From Achromobacter sp. HZ34 (GTDB lineage: Bacteria > Pseudomonadota > Gammaproteobacteria > Burkholderiales > Burkholderiaceae_B): a stretch of DNA of 64,000 bases. The notes beneath the pieces were generated by a model, which saw only the letters and a program-made list of their open reading frames with translations, ran no database searches and was not told the origin of the DNA. This document shows positions 52,008-62,100 of the stretch, piece after piece; position 1 is the stretch's first letter; the number at the start of each line of letters is the position of its first letter. The translations under genes were made by a program, and so were the position numbers. The stretch is taken from positions 124,001-188,000 of the forward strand of contig NZ_NJIX01000004.1 in NCBI RefSeq assembly GCF_002209485.1, written 5' to 3'.

Positions 52008-53204
52008 ATGACTGCATCGTCTTCCAAGCATCTTCAAACGCTGTTGCAACACGTCGGTACGGCCGACTTCGATCCGGCCACCGGTTCGGCGCCCGTGGCC
52101 CTGCCTTCGATGCGGACCAGCACGGTGCGCTTCCGCGACCTGTCGGCCCTGGAGGACGCGCAGCGGCGCAAAGGCATGGGCGAGCGCGCGGTGACCTACG
52201 GCCGCATGGGCATGGACACCCATATCGCGCTGGAAGAGGCGTTCAAGCAGCTCGAAGGCGGCGAGCAGGCCTTCCTGGCGCCGTCGGGCCTGTCCGCCAT
52301 CACCCTGACCTTCATGACCTTCCTGTCGGCCGGCGACCACGCGCTGGTCTCGGACAACGTCTATGGCCCCGTGCGCCTGCTCGACACGGAAGTGCTGCGC
52401 CGCATGGGGATAGAGATCACGTATTTCGCGCCCAACCGCGAAGAGATCGACAGCCTGGTGCGGCCCAATACGAAGCTGCTGTATGTGGAGTCGCCCGGCT
52501 CGCTGTTGTTCGAGATGCTGGACCTGCCGGCGCTGGCGCGCCAGGCACAGCGCCACAAGCTGGTGCTGGCGGTGGATAACACCTGGGGCTCGGGCTACAT
52601 CTACCAGCCGTTGAAGCTAGGCGCGCACGTGTCCGTGGTGGCCGGCACCAAGTACGTTGGCGGGCACTCCGACCTGATGCTGGGCGCGGTAGTGGCCAGC
52701 GATGCGGAGATCGGCCTGCGCCTGAACAAAACCCAGTACGCCATGGGCTATTCCATCAGCGCCGATGACGCCTGGCTGGCCCTGCGCGGCGTGCGCACGC
52801 TGCCCGTGCGCATGGCGCAGCACGCGCGCCACGCCTTGCAGGTCTGCACGTGGCTGCAAGCGCGCGCGGAAGTGGCGCGCATCTACCATCCCGCATGGCC
52901 GTCCGACCCCGGCCACGCTTTGTGGCAACGTGATTGCACCGGATCGAACGGCATGCTGGCGGTGGCCCTGAAGTTGTCGCCGGCCCAGTCGCGCCGCTTC
53001 GTCGAAGCCCTGCGGCTGTTCGGCATCGGCTTCTCCTGGGGCGGCTATGAAAGTCTCGTGCAGCTGGTCGATGCCGGCACGCTGAAGTCGCATCGGTACT
53101 GGAGCGACGACAATGCCGCGCTGGTGCGTCTGCATATCGGCCTGGAAGCGCCGGAGGACATCATCGCCGACCTGGCGCAAGCCCTCGACGCCGCCCAAGG
53201 CTGA
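52008..53204 (+). CDS. metC: Cystathionine beta-lyase
   Basis: A 398-residue fold-type I PLP enzyme of the Cys/Met-metabolism family, which cleaves cystathionine to homocysteine, pyruvate and ammonia. It shows VTYGRMGMDTHIALEEAFKQLE, the PLP-stacking region in SDNVYGPVRLL, AVDNTWGSGY and the PLP lysine in VVAGTKYVGGHSDLMLG. The SWGGYESL segment near the C-terminus is typical of MetC rather than gamma-synthases. A 16-bp bidirectional terminator follows. Confidence 0.92.
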   Translation: MTASSSKHLQTLLQHVGTADFDPATGSAPVALPSMRTSTVRFRDLSALEDAQRRKGMGERAVTYGRMGMDTHIALEEAFKQLEGGEQAFLAPSGLSAITLTFMTFLSAGDHALVSDNVYGPVRLLDTEVLRRMGIEITYFAPNREEIDSLVRPNTKLLYVESPGSLLFEMLDLPALARQAQRHKLVLAVDNTWGSGYIYQPLKLGAHVSVVAGTKYVGGHSDLMLGAVVASDAEIGLRLNKTQYAMGYSISADDAWLALRGVRTLPVRMAQHARHALQVCTWLQARAEVARIYHPAWPSDPGHALWQRDCTGSNGMLAVALKLSPAQSRRFVEALRLFGIGFSWGGYESLVQLVDAGTLKSHRYWSDDNAALVRLHIGLEAPEDIIADLAQALDAAQG

Positions 53205-53225
53205 GCCGGCCGCCGCGGTCCTGGA

Positions 53226-53261
53226 AAAAAATAAGGCGCACCACGGTGCGCCTTATTTTTT
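53226..53261. terminator. Bidirectional terminator between metC and dsbA
   Basis: A 16-bp perfect stem (AAAAAATAAGGCGCAC with its complement), four-base loop CACG, flanked by the A-run on one side and the T-run on the other, so it can terminate both convergent genes. Confidence 0.95.
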
Positions 53262-53278
53262 CCTTCAGCCCGGTCCGT

Positions 53279-53917
53279 CTATTTACCGCGCGCCATCGGG
53301 ATCAGCTTGTCCACTTCGGCCAAGGCGCCTTCGTAGCTGTTGCCGGCCAGCACCGGTGAGGTCAGGAACTTGCCGCCCACGCCGAACGAGGGCGTGCCGT
53401 CGATGTGGTAAGCCTCGGCCAGCTGATTCGCGCGTTGCACTTCCGTGCCCACCGTGAACGAATCGAAGACCGAATCGAACTTGGCGCGATCCACGCCCTG
53501 TTCGGCGGCCCAGTCGCCAATCGCCTTCTTGTCATACAGGCGCTTGTGATCGACATGCAGCGCGGCGAAGAACTTGGGATGCAGGTCCGAACGGCCCAGC
53601 GCTTCCAGCGTGTAGAAAAGTTGCTGCATCGGCTTCATGGCGGCGTTGAAAGCCACCGGCACCTGCTTGAGCACCACGTCCGAGGGCGCTTTCTTGACCC
53701 AGTCCAGCACCATGGGCTCCATGGCGTTGCAGTGCGGGCAGCTATAAGCAAAGAACTCCAGCACCTCGATCTTCCCCGGGGTGTCCGACGGCAAGGGCGG
53801 GTTGACCAGCACATAGGCCTGGGCGCCCGGGGCGCCCTGGGCGTGGCTGAGGGGAGCAAACAGCGTGGTGGCCGCAAGGGCGGAGACTGCCAGCAGGCGG
53901 GTGAGCAATTTGGTCAT
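53279..53917 (-). CDS. dsbA: Thiol:disulfide interchange protein DsbA
   Basis: A 212-residue periplasmic oxidase that introduces disulfide bonds. A signal peptide ends SHAQ near residue 27; the active site is C60-P-H-C63 in [14 protein letters not shown], and the cis-proline is in [11 protein letters not shown]. Length and motif are those of DsbA. It converges on metC and lies downstream of the SPOR protein gene and argS on the same strand, a gene order common in Burkholderiales. Confidence 0.96.
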   Translation of the reverse strand: MTKLLTRLLAVSALAATTLFAPLSHAQGAPGAQAYVLVNPPLPSDTPGKIEVLEFFAYSCPHCNAMEPMVLDWVKKAPSDVVLKQVPVAFNAAMKPMQQLFYTLEALGRSDLHPKFFAALHVDHKRLYDKKAIGDWAAEQGVDRAKFDSVFDSFTVGTEVQRANQLAEAYHIDGTPSFGVGGKFLTSPVLAGNSYEGALAEVDKLIPMARGK

Positions 53918-54027
53918 GTCGGTTGGGTTCCGGGGAGTTGAATCAGATCAGCAGGGAGTAGACCACGAATCAGACCATGGATCGCTGCCGGAGTTCCTGG
54001 CCGCGGCACGGCGCGGCCAGGGTTCGT

Positions 54028-54819
54028 TCATTGGCGCATGACCGCCACTTCGATTTTGCTTTCGCCCAGGCGGGCGCGGGCGCGATTCATGTCGTCCAGC
54101 TTGCTGAAAGGGCCGACTCGCACGCGGTTCAGGGGCTTGCCATTGACCTCGGCGCGCTGCACGGCCACCGGCAGGCCCAGCATGATGATGCGCGCCTTCA
54201 TGGCCTCGGCTTCGTCCGAACTGCGGTAGGCCCCCGCCTGCAGGAAGTAGGTGTCCTTGCCGGTCTTGGCGTCCTTGCTGCTGGCGGTGGGCGCAGCGCT
54301 GGCCACGGCGGCGGGCGGCTTGGCCGCGGGTTTCTCGGCGGCCGGTTTGTCCGCGGGCTTGTCACGGGGCTTGTCCGCCGCTTTCTCTGCCGATTGTGCT
54401 GTCGACGGCCCCGCCCCGCTGCGTGCCGCCAGCGTATCGTTGGACGGCAGGGTGGCGATCAAGGCGCCCAGGTCGTCCGGATTCTGCGCCGGCGCGGCGC
54501 GTGGATTGGACTGGGCGCCAGGCGCGGGCGCCGGCGTGGTGGCCGTCGGCCCGCTGGGCGCCGTACCCGCCGCGCCGTCGCGGCCATACAGGCCCACATT
54601 GGGATCGGGGGCGGTACGTACGTCCGGCAGGGACTTCTGGTCGGCCTCGCGGGTGGCGCGGTCGACGAACGGCACCGGCGCGCGGGTGACGTAGAACGCC
54701 ACGCCGGCGGCCACTACCAGGCCGATCAACAGCCCGGCGAGCACACCGTAGAGGGTACTGCCGCGTTCGGATTTACGTTTTGCGGCGGGTTTGCCGGCGG
54801 GTTTGCGTCTGGTGGCCAT
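54028..54819 (-). CDS. SPOR-domain membrane protein (FtsN-like)
   Basis: A 263-residue bitopic protein: basic cytoplasmic start (RRKPAGKPAAKRKSER), one membrane segment (about residues 24-44), a long Pro/Ala/Lys-rich periplasmic linker with repeated DKPA/EKPA units, and a C-terminal SPOR domain (YFLQAGAYRSSDEAEAMKARI to the end) that binds glycan strands denuded of stem peptides at the septum. It follows argS by seven base pairs, the usual place for this gene in beta-proteobacteria. Confidence 0.93.
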   Translation of the reverse strand: MATRRKPAGKPAAKRKSERGSTLYGVLAGLLIGLVVAAGVAFYVTRAPVPFVDRATREADQKSLPDVRTAPDPNVGLYGRDGAAGTAPSGPTATTPAPAPGAQSNPRAAPAQNPDDLGALIATLPSNDTLAARSGAGPSTAQSAEKAADKPRDKPADKPAAEKPAAKPPAAVASAAPTASSKDAKTGKDTYFLQAGAYRSSDEAEAMKARIIMLGLPVAVQRAEVNGKPLNRVRVGPFSKLDDMNRARARLGESKIEVAVMRQ

Positions 54820-54826
54820 CTGGGCT

Positions 54827-56512
54827 CTACATGCGCTCGGGTGCCGATACACCCAGCAGGGCCAGGCCGTTGGCCAACACCTGGCGCGTGGTCGCCGCCA
54901 GTTTCAGGCGGGCACGCTTCAGTTCTACATCGTCGACCAGCACGCGCTCGGCGTTGTACCAGGCATGGAAATCGGCGGCGCAATCACGCAGCCAGAAGGC
55001 GATGTGATGCGGTGCCAGTTCCTGGGCCGCCAGCTTCACCACCTGGGGCAGCTCGGCCAGGCGCTGCATCAGCGCGAATTCCGACGGCGCCGTCAGGCGC
55101 GCCGCATCGGCCTGGGCGATGGCTTCGGCGCTTTCGCCGGACTGTCCCACCATCGTGCAGATACGGGCGTGCGCGTACTGGATGTAGTAGACCGGGTTCT
55201 CGTCGCTTTGCGAGCGTGCCAGGTCGACGTCGAAGACGAATTCGGTATCGGCGCGACGCTGGATCAGGAAGTAGCGCACGGCATCGCGGCCGACCCAGTC
55301 GATCAGGTCGCGCATGGTCACGTAGCTGCCTGCCCGCTTGGAGATCTTGACCTCTTCGCCGCCGCGCATCACCTTGACCATCTTGTGCAGCACATAGGCC
55401 GGATAGTCCTTGGGGATGCCGATTTCCAGGGCCTGCAGGCCGGCGCGCACGCGCGCCACCGTGCCGTGGTGATCGCTGCCCTGGATGTTGACCGCGCGAT
55501 GGTAGCCGCGTTCCCACTTGGTGACGTGATAGGCCACGTCCGGCACGAAGTAGGTGTAGCCGCCTTCGCTCTTGCGCATGACGCGGTCTTTGTCGTCGCC
55601 GGTGCCCAGTTCGGTGGTGCGCAGCCACAGCGCGCCATCCAGCTCATAGGTATGGCCGGCGGCAACCAGCTTGTCCACGGTCTGCTCGACGCGGCCGGAG
55701 GTATACAGCGAGCTTTCCAGGAAGTAATTGTCGAACTTCAGGTCGAACGCCTGCAGGTCCAGGTCCTGCTCGCGGCGCAGATAGGCCACGGCATAGATGC
55801 GGATGTCGTCCAGGTTGTCGATCTGGCCCGAACCGACCGTCTCGGTACCGTCGGTGGCGCGCACGGCCTTGCCGTCGAGGTAGTCGCGCGCGATGTCGGC
55901 GATGTAGTCGCCCTTGTAGCCGTCGGCCGGGTAGCGGGCGTCATCCGGGCCGATGCCGCGGGCGCGCGCCTGCACGCTGATGGCCAGGTTGTGGATCTGG
56001 TTGCCGGCGTCGTTGTAATAGAACTCGCGCAGCACGTCATGGCCGCTGGCGTCATACAGGCGGCAGATGGCGTCGCCCAGCGCGGCCTGGCGCGCATGGC
56101 CCACGTGCAGCGGGCCGGTGGGATTGGCGGAGACGAACTCGACCAGGACCTTTTCGCCATTGCGCGGGGCGCGGCCGTAGTCGGTGCCCTGGGCGGCCAC
56201 GGCGGCCAGCACGGCCTGGCGGGCGGCGGCGGTGTAGCGCAGGTTGATGAAACCGGGGCCCGCCACTTCAGCGCTGTCGATCAGCGCGCGCGCGGCCGGA
56301 TCGGCCAGCAGCGCGTCGACGATGGACTGGGCCAGCTCACGCGGATTGCGCCGCGCCGGCTTGGCCACCTGCATGGCGACATTGGTCGCCACATCCCCGT
56401 GCGCGGCGACCTTGGGACGTTCCAGCAGGATATTGGGCTGTACGTCGGGCAGCAGGCTTGCGACGGCGGATTGAATCAGGGAGACAAGCTGTTGTTGTTG
56501 CTCGGGGAGCAT
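54827..56512 (-). CDS. argS: Arginyl-tRNA synthetase
   Basis: A 561-residue class I synthetase. It has the N-terminal additional domain, the HIGH-type signature [16 protein letters not shown], the KMSK-like VKISKRAG and the DALR-type C-terminal anticodon-binding domain ([14 protein letters not shown] to PERM). The ATG at 56512 ([13 protein letters not shown]) gives standard length. It begins the argS-SPOR-dsbA gene run. The 274 bp upstream to the next gene contain no recognisable feature besides its promoter region. Confidence 0.97.
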   Translation of the reverse strand: MLPEQQQQLVSLIQSAVASLLPDVQPNILLERPKVAAHGDVATNVAMQVAKPARRNPRELAQSIVDALLADPAARALIDSAEVAGPGFINLRYTAAARQAVLAAVAAQGTDYGRAPRNGEKVLVEFVSANPTGPLHVGHARQAALGDAICRLYDASGHDVLREFYYNDAGNQIHNLAISVQARARGIGPDDARYPADGYKGDYIADIARDYLDGKAVRATDGTETVGSGQIDNLDDIRIYAVAYLRREQDLDLQAFDLKFDNYFLESSLYTSGRVEQTVDKLVAAGHTYELDGALWLRTTELGTGDDKDRVMRKSEGGYTYFVPDVAYHVTKWERGYHRAVNIQGSDHHGTVARVRAGLQALEIGIPKDYPAYVLHKMVKVMRGGEEVKISKRAGSYVTMRDLIDWVGRDAVRYFLIQRRADTEFVFDVDLARSQSDENPVYYIQYAHARICTMVGQSGESAEAIAQADAARLTAPSEFALMQRLAELPQVVKLAAQELAPHHIAFWLRDCAADFHAWYNAERVLVDDVELKRARLKLAATTRQVLANGLALLGVSAPERM

Positions 56513-56786
56513 GGGGACTCGGAAAGAATGAAAGATATCAAAAGGAAGGCGGCAGGCGCGGATCCGGGCCGAGGCGGGCGTCACGCCGGCAAAGCGGCTG
56601 ACGGACTGTCATCGGGCAGGGCGCGCGGCCCTGGGGGACATATCGCCATCGGCTGGGTCAGGACGCACCTGGGCCCCTTTCCTGGGTACCCAGGATGATA
56701 ACAGGGCGTGCGGGTTGGCAGGCTCGCCGGCTTGGGGTAGTGTTGTTCAACGTCGCCGCGCACGCGGCCCCTTTTCTGGATATGCC

Positions 56787-57128
56787 ATGCTGATCACGTT
56801 TCGCTCGAAAGCCGGTTCGGAAGTCCTGATGTTGTCCGAGCACGCCGGTCCGCTGCTGCGCGCCGCCGGCAAATCCTTGCCCGAATCCTTTCCCGAGCGC
56901 GGTGTATTCACGCCCGAACAGCTCCAGGCTGCCATCGACGGCATCGAGAAAGCCATCGTCCAGGCTCCCGCGGTCAAGGAAGAGGACGATGATGACGACA
57001 AGCCGCCGGTGCATCCCGTGTCCAGGCCCGTGGGCCTGCAGCAGCGCGCCTATCCCTTGCTGGACCTCATGAAGAAATCCCTGGCCAAGGGCGCCACGCT
57101 TTCCTGGGAAGCCGCATCGCCCTGGTAA
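56787..57128 (+). CDS. DUF1840 family protein
   Basis: A 113-residue cytoplasmic protein of a family restricted mainly to beta-proteobacteria. It opens MLITFRSKAGSEVLMLSEHA, has an acidic run (EEDDDDDK) in the middle and ends with the conserved RAYPLLDLMKKSLAKGATLSWE segment. The function is unknown. It is divergent from argS. Confidence 0.9.
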   Translation: MLITFRSKAGSEVLMLSEHAGPLLRAAGKSLPESFPERGVFTPEQLQAAIDGIEKAIVQAPAVKEEDDDDDKPPVHPVSRPVGLQQRAYPLLDLMKKSLAKGATLSWEAASPW

Positions 57129-57233
57129 CGCTTGATCTGGTCGCCACGGCAGCCCGGCCGGGCCGCCGGATGGGCGCATCGCCGTACTGCCGCATTGCAA
57201 GAACGCTTTACCACCCCATTCCGGGAGATCCAC

Positions 57234-57551
57234 ATGCGCTGCGACCTGACGCTGATTTTCACCCCTCGCCAGAGCCTGGACCTGACCGTCCAGGTGGAGC
57301 CCACCCCGGCGCTGGCGACCGAGGCGCGAGAGTGGTTCGAACAGACCTGGACCGCCTTGGGCTGCGAACCGCTGCGGCCGAGCGGCAAGGTCCTGTTGCT
57401 GGACAAGATCATGGGCGTGGCGGATGCCCTGGGTTACGCGGTGCTGTCCAGCGATCAGTCGCGCGCCGGCGAATATGCGCGCCAGACCGCGCTGGCGCTG
57501 GGCAAGCCGCGCATCACGGTGGATTTGCCGGGATTGTCGGTCGGTTATTGA
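57234..57551 (+). CDS. Hypothetical protein (105 aa)
   Basis: A small, soluble, mildly acidic protein I do not recognise. It starts MRCDLTLIFTPRQSLDLTV with GGGAG ten bases before the ATG, has no signal peptide or membrane helix, and contains a helical centre (EAREWFEQTWTALG) followed by LLDKIMGVADALGYAVLSSD. It is 105 bp downstream of the DUF1840 gene on the same strand and may be cotranscribed. Confidence 0.7.
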   Translation: MRCDLTLIFTPRQSLDLTVQVEPTPALATEAREWFEQTWTALGCEPLRPSGKVLLLDKIMGVADALGYAVLSSDQSRAGEYARQTALALGKPRITVDLPGLSVGY

Positions 57552-57626
57552 GTGTCCATGAGGACATGATCGATGCGTGAATGTGGGATCGAGGCCTGAC
57601 TTAGCCTCTTACCCCCTTACGCTCGG

Positions 57627-58910
57627 TCAACGCGTCAGGCGTTCATGTATCCACGCGCCGATGCTCAGCGTCTTGTGATCGTCGCCGCGTCTGCCGATCG
57701 CCTGCAAGCCGACCGGCAGGCCATGCGGACCCTGCGCGAAAGGCAGGTGCACGCAAGGAACCCCGAACATGGTCCAGACACGGCCGAACAAGGGGTCGCC
57801 GGTGCCGAGATCGGCCAGGGGCGCTTCGCCGGCGACGCTGGGCGTCAACAAAACATCAAATTCTTCGAACCAGCCGTTGGCGCGCTCATAGCGCTCGGCC
57901 GCGAGCGCCAGCTTGGCCCGATAGTCCTCGTCCGAAATGCCGGCTCCCGCATCCAGCAGGTCCAGCAGGCGCGGGCTCATCTGCCCCTCGAACCCGCTGC
58001 GTTCGTGCGCCAGCGCGTGGCAGGCCTCATAGGCCATGACGTCGGATTGCAGCTGCACCAGCGAGCAGTAGTCCGGCGGCAGCTCCACGTCGCGCACGAT
58101 GGCGCCGGCGCGCGCCAGCACATCGGCGGCCTGGGCGTAGGCTTCCTTGGTTTCCGGCAGGACGTGGCGCCATTGCAGGGTGCGGTACATGCCGATGCGC
58201 GGCTTGCCGTTGAATTCCAGCTTCTGCAATTCCGGATTGCGCATCAGCACCGAGGCCACCAGACCGATGTCAGGCACCGTGCGGGCGAAGCAGCCCACGG
58301 TATCCAGTGACGCGGCCACCGGCTTGATGCCGTCGCGCGGCACCACGCCGAACGTGGGCTTGAAGCCGACCACACCGCAATAGGACGCGGGCCGCACGAT
58401 GGAAGCCGCGGTCTGCGTGCCCAGGGCGAAGGGCACCATGAAATCAGCCACCGCCGCGGCCGAGCCGCTCGATGAACCGCCGGGCGTGTACGCGGGATCG
58501 ACCGGATTGCGCGTGACGGGGGTCTTGTAGGTGGCGAATTCCGTGGTCACCGTCTTGCCGGCCACCAGGGCGCCGGCCTCGCGGCACAACGCCACGACTG
58601 CCGCGTCCGCCGCGGGCCGGTGATCCTTGTAGATCGACGAGCCATAAGTGGTCGGCAGGTCGCTGGTATCCATCAGGTCCTTGACGCCGAAAGGCAGGCC
58701 GTGCAGCGGACCGCGTATCGGGCCATTGTCGAGCGCCTCGGCATGGGCCAGGGCGGCATCCTTGTCCAGCGCCGCCCATGCGTGCACGGTGTCTTCGCGC
58801 TGCTCGATGCGCGCAAAACAAGCCCGCAACAGTTGCGCGGCCGTAAGCTCACGGCGTTGCAGCAGTCGAGCAGCCTCCACTGCGCTCAAGTGATTCAGAA
58901 CGATTGCCAT
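57627..58910 (-). CDS. Amidase-signature-family amidohydrolase
   Basis: A 427-residue amidase-signature enzyme hydrolysing an amide bond. The Ser-cisSer-Lys triad is readable: K77 in PFGVKDLMD, the cis-Ser within GGSSSGSAAAVA (145 onward) and the nucleophile S170 in GTQTAASIVRPASYCG. The more usual GGS before the nucleophile side is AAS here. Related enzymes include GatA, aryl/aliphatic amidases and allophanate hydrolase; length and lack of Gat neighbours argue against GatA. The ATG at 58910 is chosen; the in-frame stretch upstream is not family-like. Divergent from the LacI-type gene. Confidence 0.9.
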   Translation of the reverse strand: MAIVLNHLSAVEAARLLQRRELTAAQLLRACFARIEQREDTVHAWAALDKDAALAHAEALDNGPIRGPLHGLPFGVKDLMDTSDLPTTYGSSIYKDHRPAADAAVVALCREAGALVAGKTVTTEFATYKTPVTRNPVDPAYTPGGSSSGSAAAVADFMVPFALGTQTAASIVRPASYCGVVGFKPTFGVVPRDGIKPVAASLDTVGCFARTVPDIGLVASVLMRNPELQKLEFNGKPRIGMYRTLQWRHVLPETKEAYAQAADVLARAGAIVRDVELPPDYCSLVQLQSDVMAYEACHALAHERSGFEGQMSPRLLDLLDAGAGISDEDYRAKLALAAERYERANGWFEEFDVLLTPSVAGEAPLADLGTGDPLFGRVWTMFGVPCVHLPFAQGPHGLPVGLQAIGRRGDDHKTLSIGAWIHERLTR

Positions 58911-59153
58911 ACAAAAACCTTCCCCAAAAACAAAGCCGCCGGCCGATCCAGGCACGGCGGTCGGGCATTGGACTGCCGCTGATATTTTTCTTCGCAGCAA
59001 CCATTGTGCCAGTCCTGCCCATATACCGAATCCGTGTATCCCCCAAGAGCTGCTGTTGCAGCGCACATGAAATTGCCGGGTCCGAGCCCGCGCAGCGTAA
59101 CCCATGGGCCTGCAATGCCTCTGTCACATGATCCCCCTAAAGTGCCGTCATGT

Positions 59154-59167
59154 TGAAAACGTTTTCA
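59154..59167. promoter_or_regulatory. LacI-family operator (perfect 14-bp palindrome)
   Basis: TGAAAACGTTTTCA, with the central CG typical of LacI/PurR-type operators, 20 bp before the GTG of the LacI-type gene. Autoregulation, and control of the ABC operon by read-through, are likely. The rest of the 277-bp divergent space with the amidase gene has no clear element. Confidence 0.85.
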
Positions 59168-59187
59168 GCAGAAGCTTATAGCCACGG

Positions 59188-60228
59188 GTGTCCGGCGTGC
59201 CGCAAAAAACCTCGCAACGTCTCTCGATCATCGATATTGCCCGCGACGCCGGCGTTTCTCCCGCCACCGTGTCGCGCGCCTTCAATCGTCCCGATCTGCT
59301 GAAACCGGACACGTTGCAGCGCATCAAGGCCGTCTCCCGCGAGCACGGTTTTCGGCCCAACCGCGTAGGCAGCAGCCTGCGTTCGGGCAGCACGCGCACG
59401 CTGGGCCTGGTGCTGCCGACCCTGCGCAATCCCGTATTCGGTGAATGTTTCGAAGGTGCCGAGCAATACGCCCATGCGCATGGCTACAGCGTCATGGTGG
59501 CCTCGACCCGTTATGCGCCGGCCACCGAGGCCGATGCCGTGCAAAGCCTGATCGACCATCAGGTCGACGGCCTCATCCTGACGCTGGGTAATCCCGCGCG
59601 CAGCGCCACGCTGCGCCTGCTGGCCAGCCACGACCTGCCTTATGTGCTGGCCTATAACGAATCGTCCACGCATCCCTTCGTGTCGGTGGACAACGCCGCC
59701 GCCGCCAGCGACATGGTGAGCCTGCTGGCCGCGCGCGGACATCGCCGCATCGCCATCGTCAGCGGCCCCCTGACCGCGTCGGATCGCGCGCGCCGCCGCC
59801 TGGCGGGCGCGCGCAGCCAGGCGCGCAAGCTGGGGCTGGAAGAAGTGCTGCATCTGCCCATGGACTCGCATACCGCGGCCGACAGCGAAAAATTGCGTGA
59901 ACTGCTGGCTGCGGGTAAGGGGGCCGAGGCGCCGACCGCGCTGTTCTGTTCCAACGACCTGCTGGCCGCTTCGGTCATCTCCTGCCTGCGTGGCCTGGGC
60001 CTGGCCGTACCCGCCGACATTTCGGTGTGCGGTTTCGACGGCATGACCTTCGCCAGCCTGATGGTGCCGCCGCTGACCACCATCGAACAACCCAGCCATG
60101 ACATCGGCGCGCGTGCGTGCGCCAGCCTGCTGGCCTGCTTGCAGGGCGAGACGCCGCCGTCAGTGCGGTTGGCGCATCGCCTGATTTCCGGCGGCACCAT
60201 TGCCGCCGCCACTTCCGTTGCTTCCTGA
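59188..60228 (+). CDS. LacI-family transcriptional regulator
   Basis: A 346-residue repressor with the N-terminal helix-turn-helix and hinge (SIIDIARDAGVSPATVSRAFNRP) and a periplasmic-binding-like effector domain (RTLGLVLPTLRNPVFGECFEGAE onward, CSNDLLAASVISCLRGLG, VCGFDGMTFASLMVPPLTTIEQP). The start is GTG at 59188; a second GTG three codons later is possible. It is the first gene of the run and is followed after 14 bp by the transporter binding-protein gene, so the pair is probably cotranscribed from the palindrome-bearing promoter. Confidence 0.94.
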   Translation: MSGVPQKTSQRLSIIDIARDAGVSPATVSRAFNRPDLLKPDTLQRIKAVSREHGFRPNRVGSSLRSGSTRTLGLVLPTLRNPVFGECFEGAEQYAHAHGYSVMVASTRYAPATEADAVQSLIDHQVDGLILTLGNPARSATLRLLASHDLPYVLAYNESSTHPFVSVDNAAAASDMVSLLAARGHRRIAIVSGPLTASDRARRRLAGARSQARKLGLEEVLHLPMDSHTAADSEKLRELLAAGKGAEAPTALFCSNDLLAASVISCLRGLGLAVPADISVCGFDGMTFASLMVPPLTTIEQPSHDIGARACASLLACLQGETPPSVRLAHRLISGGTIAAATSVAS

Positions 60229-60242
60229 AGAGGAATCCTCTC

Positions 60243-61256
60243 ATGTTCCGTTCTCTCCCTCATGTGCTGCGCAGCGCCATCCTGGCGCTGGGCCTGGCCG
60301 CCGGTGCCACGCAGGCCCAGCAGACCGCCGTCTGCTATAACTGTCCCCCCGAATGGGCCGACTGGGCCACCGAGCTCAAGGCCATCAAGGACAAGACCGG
60401 TATCCAGGTGCCCGGCGACAACAAGAACTCGGGCCAGGCCCTGGCGTCGATGGCCGCCGAGCGCGCCAAACCGGTGGCCGACGTCGTCTACTACGGCGTG
60501 ACCTTCGGCATCCAGGCCGACAAGGACACCCTGATCCAGGCCTACAAGCCAGCCCACTGGGACGACATCCCCGCCGGCATGAAAGACCCCAACGGCAAGT
60601 GGTTCGCCATCCATTCGGGCACGTTGGGTCTGATGGTCAACGTCGATGCCCTGCACGGCAAGCCGGTGCCCACGTCCTGGAAGGACCTGCTCAAGCCTGA
60701 GTACCGCGGCATGGTCGGCTACCTGGATCCCGCGTCGGCCTTCGTCGGCTACGTCGGCGCCGTGGCCATCAACCAGGCCTTGGGCGGCACGCTGGACAAC
60801 TTCGGTCCGGGCCTGGACTGGTTCAAGAAGATGCGCGCCAACGAGCCCATCGTGCCCAAGCAGACCGCCTATGCGCGCGTGCTGTCGGGTGAAATCCCCA
60901 TCCTCATCGACTACGACTTCAACGCCTATCGCGCCAAGTACAAGGACGGCGCCAACGTCCAGTTCGTCATCCCGTCCGAAGGCACCATCGCCGTGCCTTA
61001 CGTGATGAGCTTGGTGGCCAATGCACCGCACGAAGCCAACGGCAAGAAGGTGCTGGACTTCACGCTGTCCGACGAAGGCCAGGCCATCTGGGCCAATGCT
61101 TTCCTGCGGCCCATCCGCGCCAATGCCGTGTCGCCCGAAGCACAGAAGAAATTCCTGCCGGCGGCGGACTATGCCCGCGCCACCGCGGTGGACTACGGCA
61201 AGATGGCCGAAGTGCAGCGTGCTTTCTCCGAGCAGTACGGCAAGGAAGTGAACTGA
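60243..61256 (+). CDS. ABC transporter substrate-binding protein (Fe3+/2-aminoethylphosphonate/spermidine-like family)
   Basis: A 337-residue periplasmic receptor with a signal peptide ending TQAQ near residue 26. The mature protein starts TAVCYNCPPEWADWATE and shows the family-1/AfuA-PhnS-like course with MAAERAKPVADVVYYGVTFG, SGTLGLMVNVDAL and VGYLDPASAFVGYVGA. The cysteine pair CYNC near the mature N-terminus is distinctive. Downstream are two permeases and an ATPase, all overlapping or nearly so. The ligand (iron, phosphonate, polyamine or other) is undetermined. Confidence 0.9.
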   Translation: MFRSLPHVLRSAILALGLAAGATQAQQTAVCYNCPPEWADWATELKAIKDKTGIQVPGDNKNSGQALASMAAERAKPVADVVYYGVTFGIQADKDTLIQAYKPAHWDDIPAGMKDPNGKWFAIHSGTLGLMVNVDALHGKPVPTSWKDLLKPEYRGMVGYLDPASAFVGYVGAVAINQALGGTLDNFGPGLDWFKKMRANEPIVPKQTAYARVLSGEIPILIDYDFNAYRAKYKDGANVQFVIPSEGTIAVPYVMSLVANAPHEANGKKVLDFTLSDEGQAIWANAFLRPIRANAVSPEAQKKFLPAADYARATAVDYGKMAEVQRAFSEQYGKEVN

Positions 61257-61257
61257 C

Positions 61258-62100
61258 ATGAGCCGTCGCGGCTGGATCGGATTCGCGGCGCCGGCCGCGG
61301 CGCTCTTCGTGGCTTTCTGGCTGTTGCCCATGGCGCGGCTGGCGCTGATGGGTTTCGACGGCCGGGGGGGTGACGGGACGACCCCGGCGTCCTCGGCACC
61401 TTCGGCCTATTGGATCGTGCTGACCCACGCGCAGTACTGGCGCAGCATGTTGAACACCACCCTGCTGTCGCTGGCGGCGACGTTGGCCACGCTGGCGATG
61501 GCGTTGCCGGTGGGACGCTTCCTGGCGCGTCATCCCCGCTTTTTCGGACGCGGCCTGCTGGTGGGCCTGCTGATGTTTCCCCTGGCTTTTCCCGGTGTGG
61601 TCGTCGGCTTCCTGGTCATCCTGGTGGCCGGGCGCCAGGGCCTGCTGGCCAGCGCGACGCGGGCGCTGACGGGCTCGCCGCTGGTGTTCGCCTACGGCAT
61701 GGCGGGATTATTCCTTGGCTATCTGTATTTTTCATTGCCGCGCACCATAGGCATGGTGACGGCGGCCGCGCAGCAGCTCGACCAGGGTTTGCTGGAAGCG
61801 GCCCGCACGCTGGGTGCCAGCGCCACGCGGCGCTTCATCGACGTTGAGTTGCCGGCCCTGGCCCCGGCGCTGATGGCGGCCGGCGCGATGTGCTTCGCCA
61901 CCAGCATGGGCGCCTTCGGCACGGTGTTCACGCTGGGAACGCAGATCGACGTGTTGCCCACCACCATCTATAACGAGTTCACCAACTACGCCAACATCCC
62001 CGTGGCCGCCGCATTGTCGGTGGTGCTTGGCCTGGTGACCTGGGTCGTGCTGTATGCCGCGCATACGCTGGGCGGCGCGCGCGCGGGCGCCGGTGCTTGA
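61258..62100 (+). CDS. ABC transporter permease (CysTW/PhnU-like)
   Basis: A 280-residue integral membrane permease with six predicted helices, an N-terminal TM after MSRRGWIGFAAPAAALFVAF, and the cytoplasmic coupling motif with EAARTLGASATRRFIDVELPALAPAL. It follows the binding-protein stop by one base and its own TGA overlaps the next ATG. Confidence 0.93.
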   Translation: MSRRGWIGFAAPAAALFVAFWLLPMARLALMGFDGRGGDGTTPASSAPSAYWIVLTHAQYWRSMLNTTLLSLAATLATLAMALPVGRFLARHPRFFGRGLLVGLLMFPLAFPGVVVGFLVILVAGRQGLLASATRALTGSPLVFAYGMAGLFLGYLYFSLPRTIGMVTAAAQQLDQGLLEAARTLGASATRRFIDVELPALAPALMAAGAMCFATSMGAFGTVFTLGTQIDVLPTTIYNEFTNYANIPVAAALSVVLGLVTWVVLYAAHTLGGARAGAGA

